Below, one piece after another: positions 18,025-26,910 of a DNA stretch of 64,000 nt. Each line of letters begins with the position of its first letter. Position 1 is the first letter of the stretch. The position numbers and the translations under genes are program-made. The notes under the pieces were generated by a model, which ran no database searches, was not told the origin of the DNA, and saw nothing but the letters and a program-made list of their open reading frames with translations. Source of the stretch: Bacteroidaceae bacterium (GTDB lineage Bacteria > Bacteroidota > Bacteroidia > Bacteroidales > Bacteroidaceae); the NCBI GenBank assembly GCA_017466325.1, contig JAFTUK010000051.1, forward strand, positions 1 through 64,000. Direction: 5' to 3'.

Positions 18025-19419
18025 ATGAAGATAATCATAGCAGGTGCAGGAGCCGTGGGTACACACCTTGCGGAACTTCTCTCGCAGGAGAACCACGACA
18101 TAATCCTCATGGACGAGGATTCAAGCAAAACGGAAGATCTGGCCGCAGGAAACTACGACCTTCTCATCATGAACGCATCGCCCACAAGCATAAGCGGACT
18201 GAAAGAGGCCGGAGTGGCACACACCGACCTGTTCATTGCCGTAACGCCCGAGGAGACCAAGAACATAACCTGTTGCATGCTGGCCCACACCCTGGGGGCC
18301 AAGAAGACCGTGGCGCGTGTGGACAACAGCGAATACACCACAGAGCATTATCGCGAAGTCTTCAAGCAAATGGGGATAGACTCGCTCGTCTATCCCGAGG
18401 AACTGGCTGCCACGGAAATCATTGACGGTCTGAAACGCTCTTGGGTGCGCCAGTATTGGGAAGTTCATGGCGGCGCCCTGTGCCTCATGGGCATAAAACT
18501 GAGGCAGGAGGCCAAGGAACTCTTCAACAAGCCTCTGAAGGACCTGTGCGGTTCCACTTCGCCCTTCCACATTGTAGCCATAAAGCGCGACGAGGCCACC
18601 ATCATCCCCAACGGTAACACGGAGATGTACCAGGGGGACATTGCCTACTTCATGACCACACGCAAGCACATCCCGCTCATCCGCAAGGTTGTGGGAAAGG
18701 AAAACTATGCCGACGTGCGCAAGGCCATGATTATGGGCGGTGGCGACATCACCGTCCACGTGGCACATGCCAAGCCCGACAACATCAGTCTGAAGATCAT
18801 CGAACAGGACGAGGACCGTTGCCAGCAACTTCTGGAGCAACTGGACGACAGCGACACGATGATAATCCACGGCGATGCCAGAGACACCGACCTGCTCATA
18901 GACGAGGGCATACGCGACGTACAGGGGTTTGCCGCCCTTACCAGAAATACGGAAAACAACATCCTTGCCTGCCTGGCCGCCAAACGACTCGGGGTAAGGA
19001 AAACCGTGGCTCAGGTGGAAAACATGGACTACGTTGCAATGGCAGGCAAACTGGACATAGGCACCATCGTCAACAAGAAAACCATAGCGGCAAGCCACAT
19101 CTACCGTATGATGCTGGACACCGACGTGGCCAACATACGCCGACTGACCATCGCAGATGCCGACATTGCCGAGTTCATTGCCGCAGAAGGAAGTCCCATA
19201 ACCAAGAAGCCCATACGCGAGTTCCGTTTCCCTGCAGGCATCACCCTTGGCGGTCTGGTGCGGGACAATGTTGGCATGAGCATAGGCGGTAACACACAAA
19301 TACAACCAGGCGACTGCGTGGTGGTATTCAGCAAATCCGGTCTGATACGCCAGATAGACAATTACTTCGCACCTCCATCCTCAACAATAGAACGGATTGT
19401 TTCTGCATTGAAAGGGTAA
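18025..19419 (+). CDS. trkA: Trk potassium uptake regulatory subunit TrkA
   Basis: Peripheral nucleotide-binding subunit that gates the TrkH potassium channel. The 464 residues show two RCK units: the first Rossmann motif is IIIAGAGAVGTHLAELL at the N-terminus with an acidic end-of-strand MDED, and the second is AMIMGGGDITVHVA (about 232-245). RCK_C domains follow each. In many Bacteroidales trkH lies directly downstream, but here the next 346 bases hold only repeats and then an opposing gene. So TrkA must either work with a TrkH encoded elsewhere or be an orphan. Confidence 0.94.
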   Translation: MKIIIAGAGAVGTHLAELLSQENHDIILMDEDSSKTEDLAAGNYDLLIMNASPTSISGLKEAGVAHTDLFIAVTPEETKNITCCMLAHTLGAKKTVARVDNSEYTTEHYREVFKQMGIDSLVYPEELAATEIIDGLKRSWVRQYWEVHGGALCLMGIKLRQEAKELFNKPLKDLCGSTSPFHIVAIKRDEATIIPNGNTEMYQGDIAYFMTTRKHIPLIRKVVGKENYADVRKAMIMGGGDITVHVAHAKPDNISLKIIEQDEDRCQQLLEQLDDSDTMIIHGDARDTDLLIDEGIRDVQGFAALTRNTENNILACLAAKRLGVRKTVAQVENMDYVAMAGKLDIGTIVNKKTIAASHIYRMMLDTDVANIRRLTIADADIAEFIAAEGSPITKKPIREFRFPAGITLGGLVRDNVGMSIGGNTQIQPGDCVVVFSKSGLIRQIDNYFAPPSSTIERIVSALKG

Positions 19420-19765
19420 AGGAACTGCGAAACGGAAAACGGAAAGGTGAAAACCGAATACTCAGAGTATTTCAAGACAGCCCTATTTTTATGAGCGGTG
19501 AGCGAATAACTTCGTTCATCGCTCTAAGTTTTCTGTTTTCTGCATTCCATTTTCTGTTTTCCGTTCTACCAATGCTTTACTTGATCCCAGACAGTTTTTT
19601 CAAGGTCTTCGGAGTCAGGCTCCCGAAAGTCTCGTTCCAGTCCTCGGTGGCGGTAAAATGAGCCGCCAGTGGCGATGAAGTTTACCGCCGAGGGCGATTC
19701 ATTTTACCGCCACCGAGGACTAAACGAGGGCCTCTGGAGAACAGGGGCGAAAAAACGCAGCATTC
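19420..19765. repeat. Gene-free region with a palindromic MITE-like element
   Basis: No gene. A CGGAAAA tract at 19433-19447 and GAGTATT-type units come first. From 19640 to 19722 there is a near-perfect inverted repeat: left arm AGTCCTCGGTGGCGGTAAAA and TGA, right arm its complement (about 23 bp), with a GC-rich centre. A diverged copy is at 46185-46256. A hairpin GAGCGgTGAgCGAA / TTCaTCGCTC lies at about 19494-19524. Confidence 0.7.
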
Positions 19766-22570
19766 TTATAAACTGAACCTATATATTGCGTGGAGCATCA
19801 CGTAACTGAGGAAGGTGTCAGTGCGGCTGAAGATGCGTGATGTGGGTGACAGGATGCTTCTTTCTGCCGTGCGCGACTTCAGCAGGTCGGTGCCTTCCAA
19901 CTGGATGGTCAGGGCCTTGCTCTTGAGGAAGGATTGCGAGATGGAGGCGTTCAGTATCCATTGTGGATGGTTCATCAGAGGGTCGGCATATCCGCTTCGG
20001 GCATAATAGATGAACTGCGTGTTTATCTTCATGCCGAAAGGCAGGTCCACCTGTGGCGAGAGGTTCACCTCATAGGTGTGTCCGTTCTGGTTGTATTGCG
20101 GAGTCTCGCCGTAACGGGTGAAGTCGCCATTATACATCGCGCTGAGCGACACACTCCAGATGTCCTTTCTGTATCTAAGCCCGACATTGGCACTGGCTCC
20201 GTACGAGTCCACGGAAGAAAGTCCAAGGCTATTGCCCATGGCACCCACGTAGCCCATATTGTGAGAGTAGTTAGCATACACCCTTGCATTCAGGTTCCAG
20301 TGGCGTGCGGTGTCCAGAGGCTGGTCGGTATAGGCGGAAAGCCACATGTTGTAGTTGCCGTTCACATTGGTCTTGCCATATCGGGTGTATCCAGTTGTGG
20401 GGTCAGTCTCCTGAGTCGTCACCACCGAGTTGGTTCGATTACTGAAACCAGCATTCACGGTATAACTGTCACCACGCTTGGGTTTGAAGAAGCGGGAGTA
20501 TAGGGATAAGGAGTTGCTCCACCCCGCCTTCAAGTCAGGATTGTTCACCGTTTCCGCCATGGGGTTGCTTGTATCCCTGATGGGCAGAAGTTCCAAGAGA
20601 GACGGACGAGCACTGCTGCCATTGTAGCTTAGCTGAATGTAGTTCTGCTGGGTGAATTTATATTTCACGAAACCATACATGCCCAAGCCAAAGTGGGTGC
20701 GGGATGGATTGTACTGCTCACCATTGCGGTCGTAATGGAGGTAATCCGTAAAGAGGTTGAGCGAAGGATAAATGGCACTCTCCACCTTGTCCCAAGTGCC
20801 TTGAAGCCATACAAGCAAACGGTGCTGATTGGTATAGCTGTCCGAGTAATATGTATTCTGCAAGTCGCTTACATACTGGAGCGAGTCGCCAGGAGTGGGA
20901 CGCAGGTTCTCGGGGATGGTGTAGACATCGTAAAGGCCATGGTCCTCGTTGGCCTTTTTATGCGAGAAACCATAATTGGCACTGAAGCGAAGATACTTGT
21001 TGATAGGTTCGGCATACGACATTCCTGCAGAGAGGTTATAGCTCGTCGCGTTTCTCTCATTAGCCTGGCGATTATCCAGTTCTGGTGCCGGTGCATTGGG
21101 AGAGAAATAGCGGTAAAACTGCCTTGCGTTGCCACTTCCATGAAGGTCGTTGATACTTCCCCAGGCATTCACGCTCAGTGTTCTGCCCTGCTTTTTGAAC
21201 AGATGGGTGTATTCGGCAGAAAAGTTGGCATTATGCCTATTGCTCTTGGAATTGCCGTTGGCGGCCAGCGAATTTATGCCCTGCCCCATGAGAGCAAGCA
21301 ACACATCATCACCCACAAGGCTGCCTGCCATGTCCTCCATCTCCTCGGGCTTGGTGTGGAAGGTGGATGAAGTGCCCTCCTTGTCGCTCCTGCTGTTCTG
21401 ATATGCATATTGGGCATCGAAATACAGACGGTTGATGCTATCTATATTATAGGTAATTTTTGCCCTGGCATTCACACCCGCCTCACGATCGTCGGTAATG
21501 TTCTTGGCATAGGTGTATTGCGTATTACCACCGCCCAGGAAGTTCTCGCTATTGTTCAGCGTATTGTAGAACATGTTGTTATGATACACATCTATGTTGG
21601 CATTGCCTCGCAGGTTGCCAGCCTCCTTGTTGGTCTTGCCATTGTCCCATTGCATTATCATGCCAGCCTTGCGATAGTCAAACAAGCCAACTCTGCCATC
21701 GCTCCAATAAGACCAGTTGCCGTTGGCATCCACCTGCTGGTTCTGGCAGATGTTGTTCATCTGTGCATACACGGCGGTGCGGCGACGGTCGGTGAAGTTC
21801 GTGGCAAATACCTTGCCCACATAGCGCTTGTCAGTACCACCGCCAAGGTCCACATTTGCCATCCACTTCGACTTGTACTCCTTCTTGATGGTCAGGTCCA
21901 CCACCGTGGCCTTGTCCGTATCCAGTTCCCCGCGGTATTCCTTCTCCTCGTCCGTCTTCTCGTATATCTTCACGTTCTGCACGGCATCCGTGGGCATATT
22001 GGCCAGAGCCGTGTTCACGTCGCCGAAGAAAGGCTTGCCGTCCACCAGTATCTGGTTCACCACCTTGCCCTGATAGGTCATGTTGCCGTCCTTGTCTATG
22101 CCTATGCCCGGCAACTGGTTCATCAGTGCCGCCAACGAAGCGTTAGGTGGCAGGCGCAGGGCGGCACTGCTGAAAATCAGCGTATCCTTCTTCATCGTCA
22201 TCATGCGCGAGAGAGCCGTTACGCTCAGTTCGTCCAGTTCCCTGGCGGATGGTTTCATGCCAAAGTTCATTGTTGCCGACGGGCGCTCTGCCGTCAGGCT
22301 CACATTGCGCACAAAGGGAGCGAAGCCCATCATCCTGGCCACCAGGATATACTGCCCTGCCCCTTTGGCCTTGAGTGTGAAGTTTCCCTTCTCGTCCGTG
22401 GCGGCAATGGCCACACGCACAGAGTCGGTGCCAAGCAGTTGCACACTCACCTGTGGCAAGGGTTCCTTGGTGTCACTCTCCGTAATCCGTCCGCTCACCT
22501 GATACGTCTGCGCCCAGGCGCTGACACTGCATATCAGCAACAAGAGCAAGACAAGTCTTCTGCAATTCAT
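19766..22570 (-). CDS. Large outer-membrane beta-barrel with carboxypeptidase-like N-domain
   Basis: A 934-residue outer-membrane protein of the OMP_b-brl / TonB-receptor-like type. I start it at 22570 (MNCRRLVLLLLLICSVSAWAQ) because this is a clean signal peptide. Residues about 25-110 match a carboxypeptidase-regulatory-like domain (VSGRITESDTKEPLPQVSVQLLG). A plug-like domain follows (MNQLPGIGIDKDGNMTYQGKVVNQILVDGKPFFG), then a long barrel ending in an aromatic-type strand (YVMLHAIYRFSL). There is no obvious TonB box. The substrate is unknown. It follows the ECF sigma cassette in the same direction but has its own probable promoter. Confidence 0.9.
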   Translation of the reverse strand: MNCRRLVLLLLLICSVSAWAQTYQVSGRITESDTKEPLPQVSVQLLGTDSVRVAIAATDEKGNFTLKAKGAGQYILVARMMGFAPFVRNVSLTAERPSATMNFGMKPSARELDELSVTALSRMMTMKKDTLIFSSAALRLPPNASLAALMNQLPGIGIDKDGNMTYQGKVVNQILVDGKPFFGDVNTALANMPTDAVQNVKIYEKTDEEKEYRGELDTDKATVVDLTIKKEYKSKWMANVDLGGGTDKRYVGKVFATNFTDRRRTAVYAQMNNICQNQQVDANGNWSYWSDGRVGLFDYRKAGMIMQWDNGKTNKEAGNLRGNANIDVYHNNMFYNTLNNSENFLGGGNTQYTYAKNITDDREAGVNARAKITYNIDSINRLYFDAQYAYQNSRSDKEGTSSTFHTKPEEMEDMAGSLVGDDVLLALMGQGINSLAANGNSKSNRHNANFSAEYTHLFKKQGRTLSVNAWGSINDLHGSGNARQFYRYFSPNAPAPELDNRQANERNATSYNLSAGMSYAEPINKYLRFSANYGFSHKKANEDHGLYDVYTIPENLRPTPGDSLQYVSDLQNTYYSDSYTNQHRLLVWLQGTWDKVESAIYPSLNLFTDYLHYDRNGEQYNPSRTHFGLGMYGFVKYKFTQQNYIQLSYNGSSARPSLLELLPIRDTSNPMAETVNNPDLKAGWSNSLSLYSRFFKPKRGDSYTVNAGFSNRTNSVVTTQETDPTTGYTRYGKTNVNGNYNMWLSAYTDQPLDTARHWNLNARVYANYSHNMGYVGAMGNSLGLSSVDSYGASANVGLRYRKDIWSVSLSAMYNGDFTRYGETPQYNQNGHTYEVNLSPQVDLPFGMKINTQFIYYARSGYADPLMNHPQWILNASISQSFLKSKALTIQLEGTDLLKSRTAERSILSPTSRIFSRTDTFLSYVMLHAIYRFSL

Positions 22571-22748
22571 GAGTATTAGATTTATTTGATGTTTAGTATA
22601 GGCAACAGGTTTCCCGTCTCTTTTCCAACGGCAACCGTCCATGCAAAGATATGCATTCCTTACCGTTGACGCAATGCTCCAATAGACGTATTTTTTTTAT
22701 AATGAACATTTTAACGTTTATTCGCAGTAATAGAGCCTTTCCGTGGTG

Positions 22749-22756
22749 CAAAGGTA
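22749..22756 (-). promoter_or_regulatory. -7 box for the outer-membrane barrel gene
   Basis: CAAAGGTA reads TACCTTTG on the minus strand, about 180 bases before the start codon. No -33 box at the usual distance. Confidence 0.5.
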
Positions 22757-22824
22757 AGGATAATGCCTCGAACATCGGCACAAGGTGGCGTGACAAAAGT
22801 GTGACATTTGCGTGACAAGGGTGT

Positions 22825-22912
22825 AGTCCTCCTATGGAAGGACTGCAGTACTCTCGTGAGGAAACTCCAGTACTCTCGTGAGGAAACTCCAGTACCACCG
22901 TATTGGTACTGA
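22825..22912. repeat. Four tandem 22-bp palindromic units
   Basis: Units start exactly every 22 bases at 22825, 22847, 22869 and 22891. The first (AGTCCT/AGGACT) and last (AGTACC/GGTACT) are palindromes with different arms. The two middle ones are identical to each other and combine two arm types. Confidence 0.8.
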
Positions 22913-22928
22913 CTCGTCAACTCGAAGC

Positions 22929-24131
22929 TCAGTAAGCCTTGATCGTTATATTACCGTTGGAATTCTGGATATCTATCACCGATGACGGTGCAAAAGAGGT
23001 GGTGTTGAGCAGCGTGTGCATAGTGGTTTGGGAATAGTCTTTCTTGTTCTCTACCACATGTTGCTTCACAGAGGCAGGGACGTCAAATTCTATTTTCCCG
23101 TATTTGTTCCGTAGCAGGCAACTGACCTGCAACGTCTTGGGGATGGACACGGTGACGTCGCTGAAGCGGGCATCGGGGACCAAGACCCTGGGTTCACGGT
23201 TGGACTTACCGACCGTGACGTTGATTTTGGAGTATGAAATATCGGAAAAATCACACCGTCCGCGAAGGTTCGTCATGGAGATTCCCGAATATCTGACATT
23301 CTTCATAAGAGCGGTTCCAAGTACGTCTATTGCAAATATCTCACAATACGACGCAGAGACCTTTGCATTATTCAACCGACCTATCCGCATCTTGGAATGC
23401 TGACTGTTATTGACATTCAGGTCCTGGACCTCATCTATCATTATCGCTTCTGCATGGTCGCAACTCAAGTTCAGCACGTTGGCAAACCCTATTGTCCCAT
23501 TGGCATACTTGGTGTTCAAGTTCAGATACCCGACATTACCCATGGAGAAATTGCCATGGTCCACTATTACCATGCACATAGCCTTGGTTTTGGGTACACT
23601 GACATCGCCATGTTTCACATTTATCCTAATCTGCTTGTCATATCCCGTGCCGACACTGACATTGCCGTACTCATTCCATACCGACACCGACTTCTGCCTG
23701 ACAGGCACATATATCGTCCACTTGCTATCGTAACTGAGATTGCGGTCTCCATAGGATGTTTTCTGTACCTCCAGAAAATACTTCTCGCCGGTATTACGCT
23801 GAACAACATTCCTCCTTTGCAGAGCATCCTCGGCATGTTTCTTTGTCGGTGCCTTTAGCGTTTCGACGTACTTGAGCATGATTTCATTCTTGTTCCAGAA
23901 TACCAGTTCCACTTCGCCGTACATGTAGGAGATATGAAGTTCTTTGGCAGTTGATACGTTATCTATGGTGATTTCACCCGACATCTGGGCGCTATTCACT
24001 TCCCTGCCTGCCATCAGCATAGTGGGCACAAGTGCAAGGAGCATTGCAAGGAGGATGTATCTGATATTGGTTCTCATAGCAGAAGGTGTTATATTGTTGT
24101 TCATCTGATAACCGTTGTCTTTAGCATTCAC
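22929..24131 (-). CDS. Exported adhesin-like (DUF4097-type) beta-repeat protein
   Basis: A 400-residue exported protein. The signal peptide is MRTNIRYILLAMLLALVPTMLMAG (from residue 19); the first ATG overlaps the upstream stop by 4 bases, so translation may start there. The mature part alternates short strands (GEITIDNVSTAKELHISY, GNVSVGTGYDKQIRINVKHGDVSV, then repeated 'NGNITIKAY'-like ends), as in DUF4097/DUF2807 putative auto-transporter adhesin heads. It is the third gene of a sigma / anti-sigma-like / effector cassette. The function of these heads is not established; surface binding or envelope-stress sensing is a guess. Confidence 0.75.
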   Translation of the reverse strand: MNAKDNGYQMNNNITPSAMRTNIRYILLAMLLALVPTMLMAGREVNSAQMSGEITIDNVSTAKELHISYMYGEVELVFWNKNEIMLKYVETLKAPTKKHAEDALQRRNVVQRNTGEKYFLEVQKTSYGDRNLSYDSKWTIYVPVRQKSVSVWNEYGNVSVGTGYDKQIRINVKHGDVSVPKTKAMCMVIVDHGNFSMGNVGYLNLNTKYANGTIGFANVLNLSCDHAEAIMIDEVQDLNVNNSQHSKMRIGRLNNAKVSASYCEIFAIDVLGTALMKNVRYSGISMTNLRGRCDFSDISYSKINVTVGKSNREPRVLVPDARFSDVTVSIPKTLQVSCLLRNKYGKIEFDVPASVKQHVVENKKDYSQTTMHTLLNTTSFAPSSVIDIQNSNGNITIKAY

Positions 24132-24670
24132 TGTTTGTCCGATGCCATCTTGTTCTCGGCAAGCATCTGATGTATGTACTGGAGGCTGCGCAGGTGTGCC
24201 ATGTACACCGAGGTGATGTAGTATATCTTTCTGTCATCATCAATGTCCTCGCTCAAGATGGTAAGTGCCACGGAATCGGGATTCTCCGTCAGTTGCGTCA
24301 CCTCGGCCATGAGTTTGGCCTGCATCTCCGGCTTCATGTCCTTGGAGAGTTCCAGGATGTATTCCCTCTCGCTCCACATCTGGGCCTTGTAGTAACCCTT
24401 TAGTTCTGCGATACTCGCACTTATGTTCTGTGAGATAACGTTTTCCTTGGTCTCGGCACCGCTTTGGGGACGTATTATCAGCAAAGCCATTACAAGCGAT
24501 GCCGCTATGCCGATAGCAGAAGCCCATGCAAAGAACCTGTGCCTGCGCTTGGCGTGCTGTGTTTGCGCCAACCTCTGTGCAAACCGTTCCCTGCTTCCGG
24601 CAGGCTGTGGCGGTATGGGCCATGCCTGCTCCATCATTTGCTTCAGTACTGTATTGTCGTTGTTATTCAT
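24128..24670 (-). CDS. Single-pass membrane protein, probable anti-sigma factor
   Basis: A 180-residue protein: cytoplasmic N-terminus of about 45 residues with a basic RLAQTQHAKRRHRFF stretch, one membrane helix at about 46-67, and a periplasmic helical C-terminal part. The arrangement (8-base overlap with an ECF sigma gene upstream, 4-base overlap with an exported protein downstream, and one membrane span) is that of an anti-sigma factor that holds the sigma factor until an outside signal arrives. I see no zinc-binding HxxxCxxC motif, so if it is an anti-sigma factor it is not of the ZAS class. The role is inferred from context. Confidence 0.65.
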   Translation of the reverse strand: MNNNDNTVLKQMMEQAWPIPPQPAGSRERFAQRLAQTQHAKRRHRFFAWASAIGIAASLVMALLIIRPQSGAETKENVISQNISASIAELKGYYKAQMWSEREYILELSKDMKPEMQAKLMAEVTQLTENPDSVALTILSEDIDDDRKIYYITSVYMAHLRSLQYIHQMLAENKMASDKQ

Positions 24671-25202
24671 ATCTGTATAGTTTTATCAGTCTCTGCCTGG
24701 CTCTGGACAGTTGCGAACGGACGCTGGACGGGCGTATGCCAAGGATTTGTGAAATCTCCTCTGTGGTTAGTTCTTCTGCTATGGAGAGCAACAGGATGCT
24801 TCTGTCCTTCTCGGACATCATGGCAATGGCGGTGTGCAGTTGTTCTACATCCTCCTGACGGATGATTACCTGCTCTATGCTCTCCTGCGACTGGTCCATC
24901 AGTCTGTCGTCCCATTCCTCCCATATCACCTTGCGTTGCCGCAGATGGTCTATGGACAGGTTGATGGCCATGCGTCTCAGCATCCTCAACATCTCGTCCT
25001 GCGTGTCGTTCATCAGAGAATTGTCGGTAAACACCTTCAGCAGAACTTCCTGTGCCACCTCCTCTGCCTCCCACTCATTGTTGAGCAAGCGGAAGGCGGA
25101 AGCATACAAGGTTGGAGAAAACAGGTCGTAAAAGGCGAGTTGCGCCCCATGCCTGCCATTCCTGCATCCGAGTATGATTTCTCTGTAGTCCAATTCCTTC
25201 AA
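24663..25202 (-). CDS. ECF-family RNA polymerase sigma factor
   Basis: A 179-residue extracytoplasmic-function sigma factor. Region 2 is visible in LFSPTLYASAFRLLNNEWEAEEVAQEVLLKVF and the following MLRRMAINLSIDHLRQRK (promoter -10 recognition). Region 4 is DRSILLLSIAEELTTEEISQILGIRPSSVRSQLSRARQRL, a helix-turn-helix. It heads a three-gene, overlapping operon. Its targets probably include its own operon; I could not identify an ECF-type operator, and no TAnnTTTG promoter lies in the 437-base upstream region. Confidence 0.92.
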   Translation of the reverse strand: MKELDYREIILGCRNGRHGAQLAFYDLFSPTLYASAFRLLNNEWEAEEVAQEVLLKVFTDNSLMNDTQDEMLRMLRRMAINLSIDHLRQRKVIWEEWDDRLMDQSQESIEQVIIRQEDVEQLHTAIAMMSEKDRSILLLSIAEELTTEEISQILGIRPSSVRSQLSRARQRLIKLYRYE

Positions 25203-25639
25203 TAATGTTGTCTTCTGCTATTATAACGAAGATTTTGTCCGAAGTGTTGCAGTTTGGGGCAAGTTTTTTCAGGCAAAAGCATCATGGGGGCAGAATGAAG
25301 GTCTGAAGCCGGGGGCAGAATGTCCCTTTGAAGCCCGAAAAACGTCCTCCCGGACGATGCGCCATTGTCACCGAGGGAGACACGTCCTTGTCACCGAGGG
25401 AGACACGCCCTTGTCACCGAGGGAGACACGCCCTTGTCACCGAGGAGGACACGCCCTTGTCACCGAGGAGGACAAAAAGTGCTCTTCGGCAAGGCCGGCT
25501 GCAAGGTACAAAAAAGGAGTCCATGCCACCAGAAAGATAGGCATGGACTCCTTGATAAGATAGTGTTCTTGCGAACTGAAAGGTGAAAACGGAAAACGGA
25601 AAACAAAACCGCTAACCGTTCACCGTTCACTTAGTTCAC
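25203..25639. repeat. Gene-free region with a 23-bp minisatellite
   Basis: From 25365 to about 25474 a 23-base unit beginning TTGTCACCGAGG is repeated five times (starts 25365, 25388, 25411, 25434, 25457); the last two units carry GAGGAGG instead of GAGGGAG. Since 23 is not a multiple of 3, all three frames read through it and give spurious similar peptides. A CGGAAAA tract lies at about 25584-25602. No gene is supported. Confidence 0.8.
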
Positions 25640-26683
25640 TTAGTTGTTCTCGGGACGCAACTGGCGTACGGTCTCGGCGGTGCGCCACATCTCGCTTTCG
25701 CGCAGGGCAGCGAGTTCCTTCTCCAGACCTACACGGTAGTCAGGCTTGGAGTTGGCATCGATAGAGATCTGTGCCTCGTTACCGCACTTTACAGAAGCGT
25801 ACAACTTCTCAACCACGGGCTTGCAAGCATCGTGGAAGGGGCCCATCCAGTCGAGAGCACCACGCTGCGCGGTGGTAGAGCAGTTGGCATACATCCAGTC
25901 CATACCCTTCTGTGCGAAGAGAGGCATGAGTGACTGGGTCAACTCCTCGACGGTCTCATTGAAAGCCTCAGAGGGAGAGTGGCCGTTCTCACGCAATACC
26001 TCGTACTGAGCCAGCAGAAGACCCTGGATAGCACCCATCAAAGAACCGCGCTCGCCGGTGAGGTCGGAAGTTGCCTCGCGCTGGAAGGTGGTCTCGAACA
26101 TGTAGCCGGAACCGATACCGATACCCAGAGCCAGAGTGCGCTCGAGGGCACGGCCTGTAGCGTCCTGATATACGGCATAAGAACTGTTCAGACCACGGCC
26201 TTCAAGGAACATGGTGCGGAGAGAGGTACCTGAACCCTTGGGTGCAACCATGATAACGTCGATGTCCTCCTGGGGAACACAACCGGTGCGGTCGCTCCAT
26301 GTGATGGCGAAACCGTGAGAGAAGTACAGAGCCTTGCCTGCGCTCAGGTACTGCTTCAGGGTGGGCCATACGCTCATTACGGCTGCATCGGAGAGCAGGC
26401 ACATAACGATGCTTGCCTTGTCGGCAGCCTCCTCGATGGAGAACAGGGTTTCACCGGGAACCCAACCGTCGGCGATAGCCTTCTCATAGGTCTTGCCCTG
26501 ACGCTGGCCAACGATAACGTTGAAACCGTTGTCGCGGAGGTTGCAAGCCTGACCAGGGCCCTGAACGCCATAGCCGATAACGGCGATGGTCTCGTCCTTC
26601 AGGATTTCACGTGCTTTCTCAAGAGGAAATTCCTCGCGGGTTACCACTTCTTCGATAACGCCGCCAAAATTCATTTTTGCCAT
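25640..26683 (-). CDS. ilvC: Ketol-acid reductoisomerase
   Basis: Second step of valine/isoleucine synthesis: Mg-dependent alkyl migration and NADPH reduction of acetolactate. The 347-residue product has the nucleotide motif GYGVQGPGQA (37-46), the Mg/active-site segments VAPKGSGTSLR and SDLTGERGSLMGAIQG, and a class I length. In this window it is the last gene of ilvD-ilvB-ilvN-thioesterase-ilvC; a 227-base spacer with ten-base CCTAGG repeats separates it from the thioesterase gene. I see no promoter of its own. Confidence 0.96.
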   Translation of the reverse strand: MAKMNFGGVIEEVVTREEFPLEKAREILKDETIAVIGYGVQGPGQACNLRDNGFNVIVGQRQGKTYEKAIADGWVPGETLFSIEEAADKASIVMCLLSDAAVMSVWPTLKQYLSAGKALYFSHGFAITWSDRTGCVPQEDIDVIMVAPKGSGTSLRTMFLEGRGLNSSYAVYQDATGRALERTLALGIGIGSGYMFETTFQREATSDLTGERGSLMGAIQGLLLAQYEVLRENGHSPSEAFNETVEELTQSLMPLFAQKGMDWMYANCSTTAQRGALDWMGPFHDACKPVVEKLYASVKCGNEAQISIDANSKPDYRVGLEKELAALRESEMWRTAETVRQLRPENN

Positions 26684-26742
26684 TGTTTGTGTATATTTAA
26701 AATTGTTATTGTTTGTTTCTTTATGGGTAGTTTTATAGGATT

Positions 26743-26812
26743 TCTAGGAAGACCTAGGATAACCTAGGAAGGCCTAGGATAACCTAGGAAAGCCTAGGAG
26801 GACCTAGGAGGC
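26743..26812. repeat. Seven 10-bp repeats, nearly all with the palindrome CCTAGG
   Basis: Units of exactly ten bases start at 26743, 26753, 26763, 26773, 26783, 26793 and 26803. The first reads TCTAGG, the others CCTAGG, followed by four variable bases (mainly AAGA, ATAA, AGGA). The array lies between the thioesterase stop and the ilvC start. Confidence 0.85.
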
Positions 26813-26867
26813 CAATTAGAACCAAGTTTTCTGCTCATCCGCTCACCGCTCACCGTTAACCGCTCAC

Positions 26868-26905
26868 CCTCTTCGCCCCCTACAGGGGGATTGAGGGGGT
26901 CCGTC
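26868..26905 (-). repeat. Stop-proximal GC-rich palindromic element (copy 1)
   Basis: On the gene strand: GGACCCCCTCAATCCCCCTG then TAGGGGG, starting a few bases after the thioesterase stop and followed by GTGAGCGG-type repeats at 26832-26866. Related copies follow ilvB, pdxY, the cyclophilin gene and rlmH. Confidence 0.7.
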
Positions 26906-26910
26906 CGTCC

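Noticed and set aside
18121..19305. 394-residue minus-strand frame
   Set aside because: Antisense of trkA without domain signatures.
22825..22912. Possible CRISPR array
   Set aside because: Units are directly adjacent with no spacers, arms vary between units, and no cas genes are present.
25328..25586. Three overlapping frames with repeated HRGRHALVTE-like peptides
   Set aside because: They are the 23-bp minisatellite read in three frames; no start context or family match.
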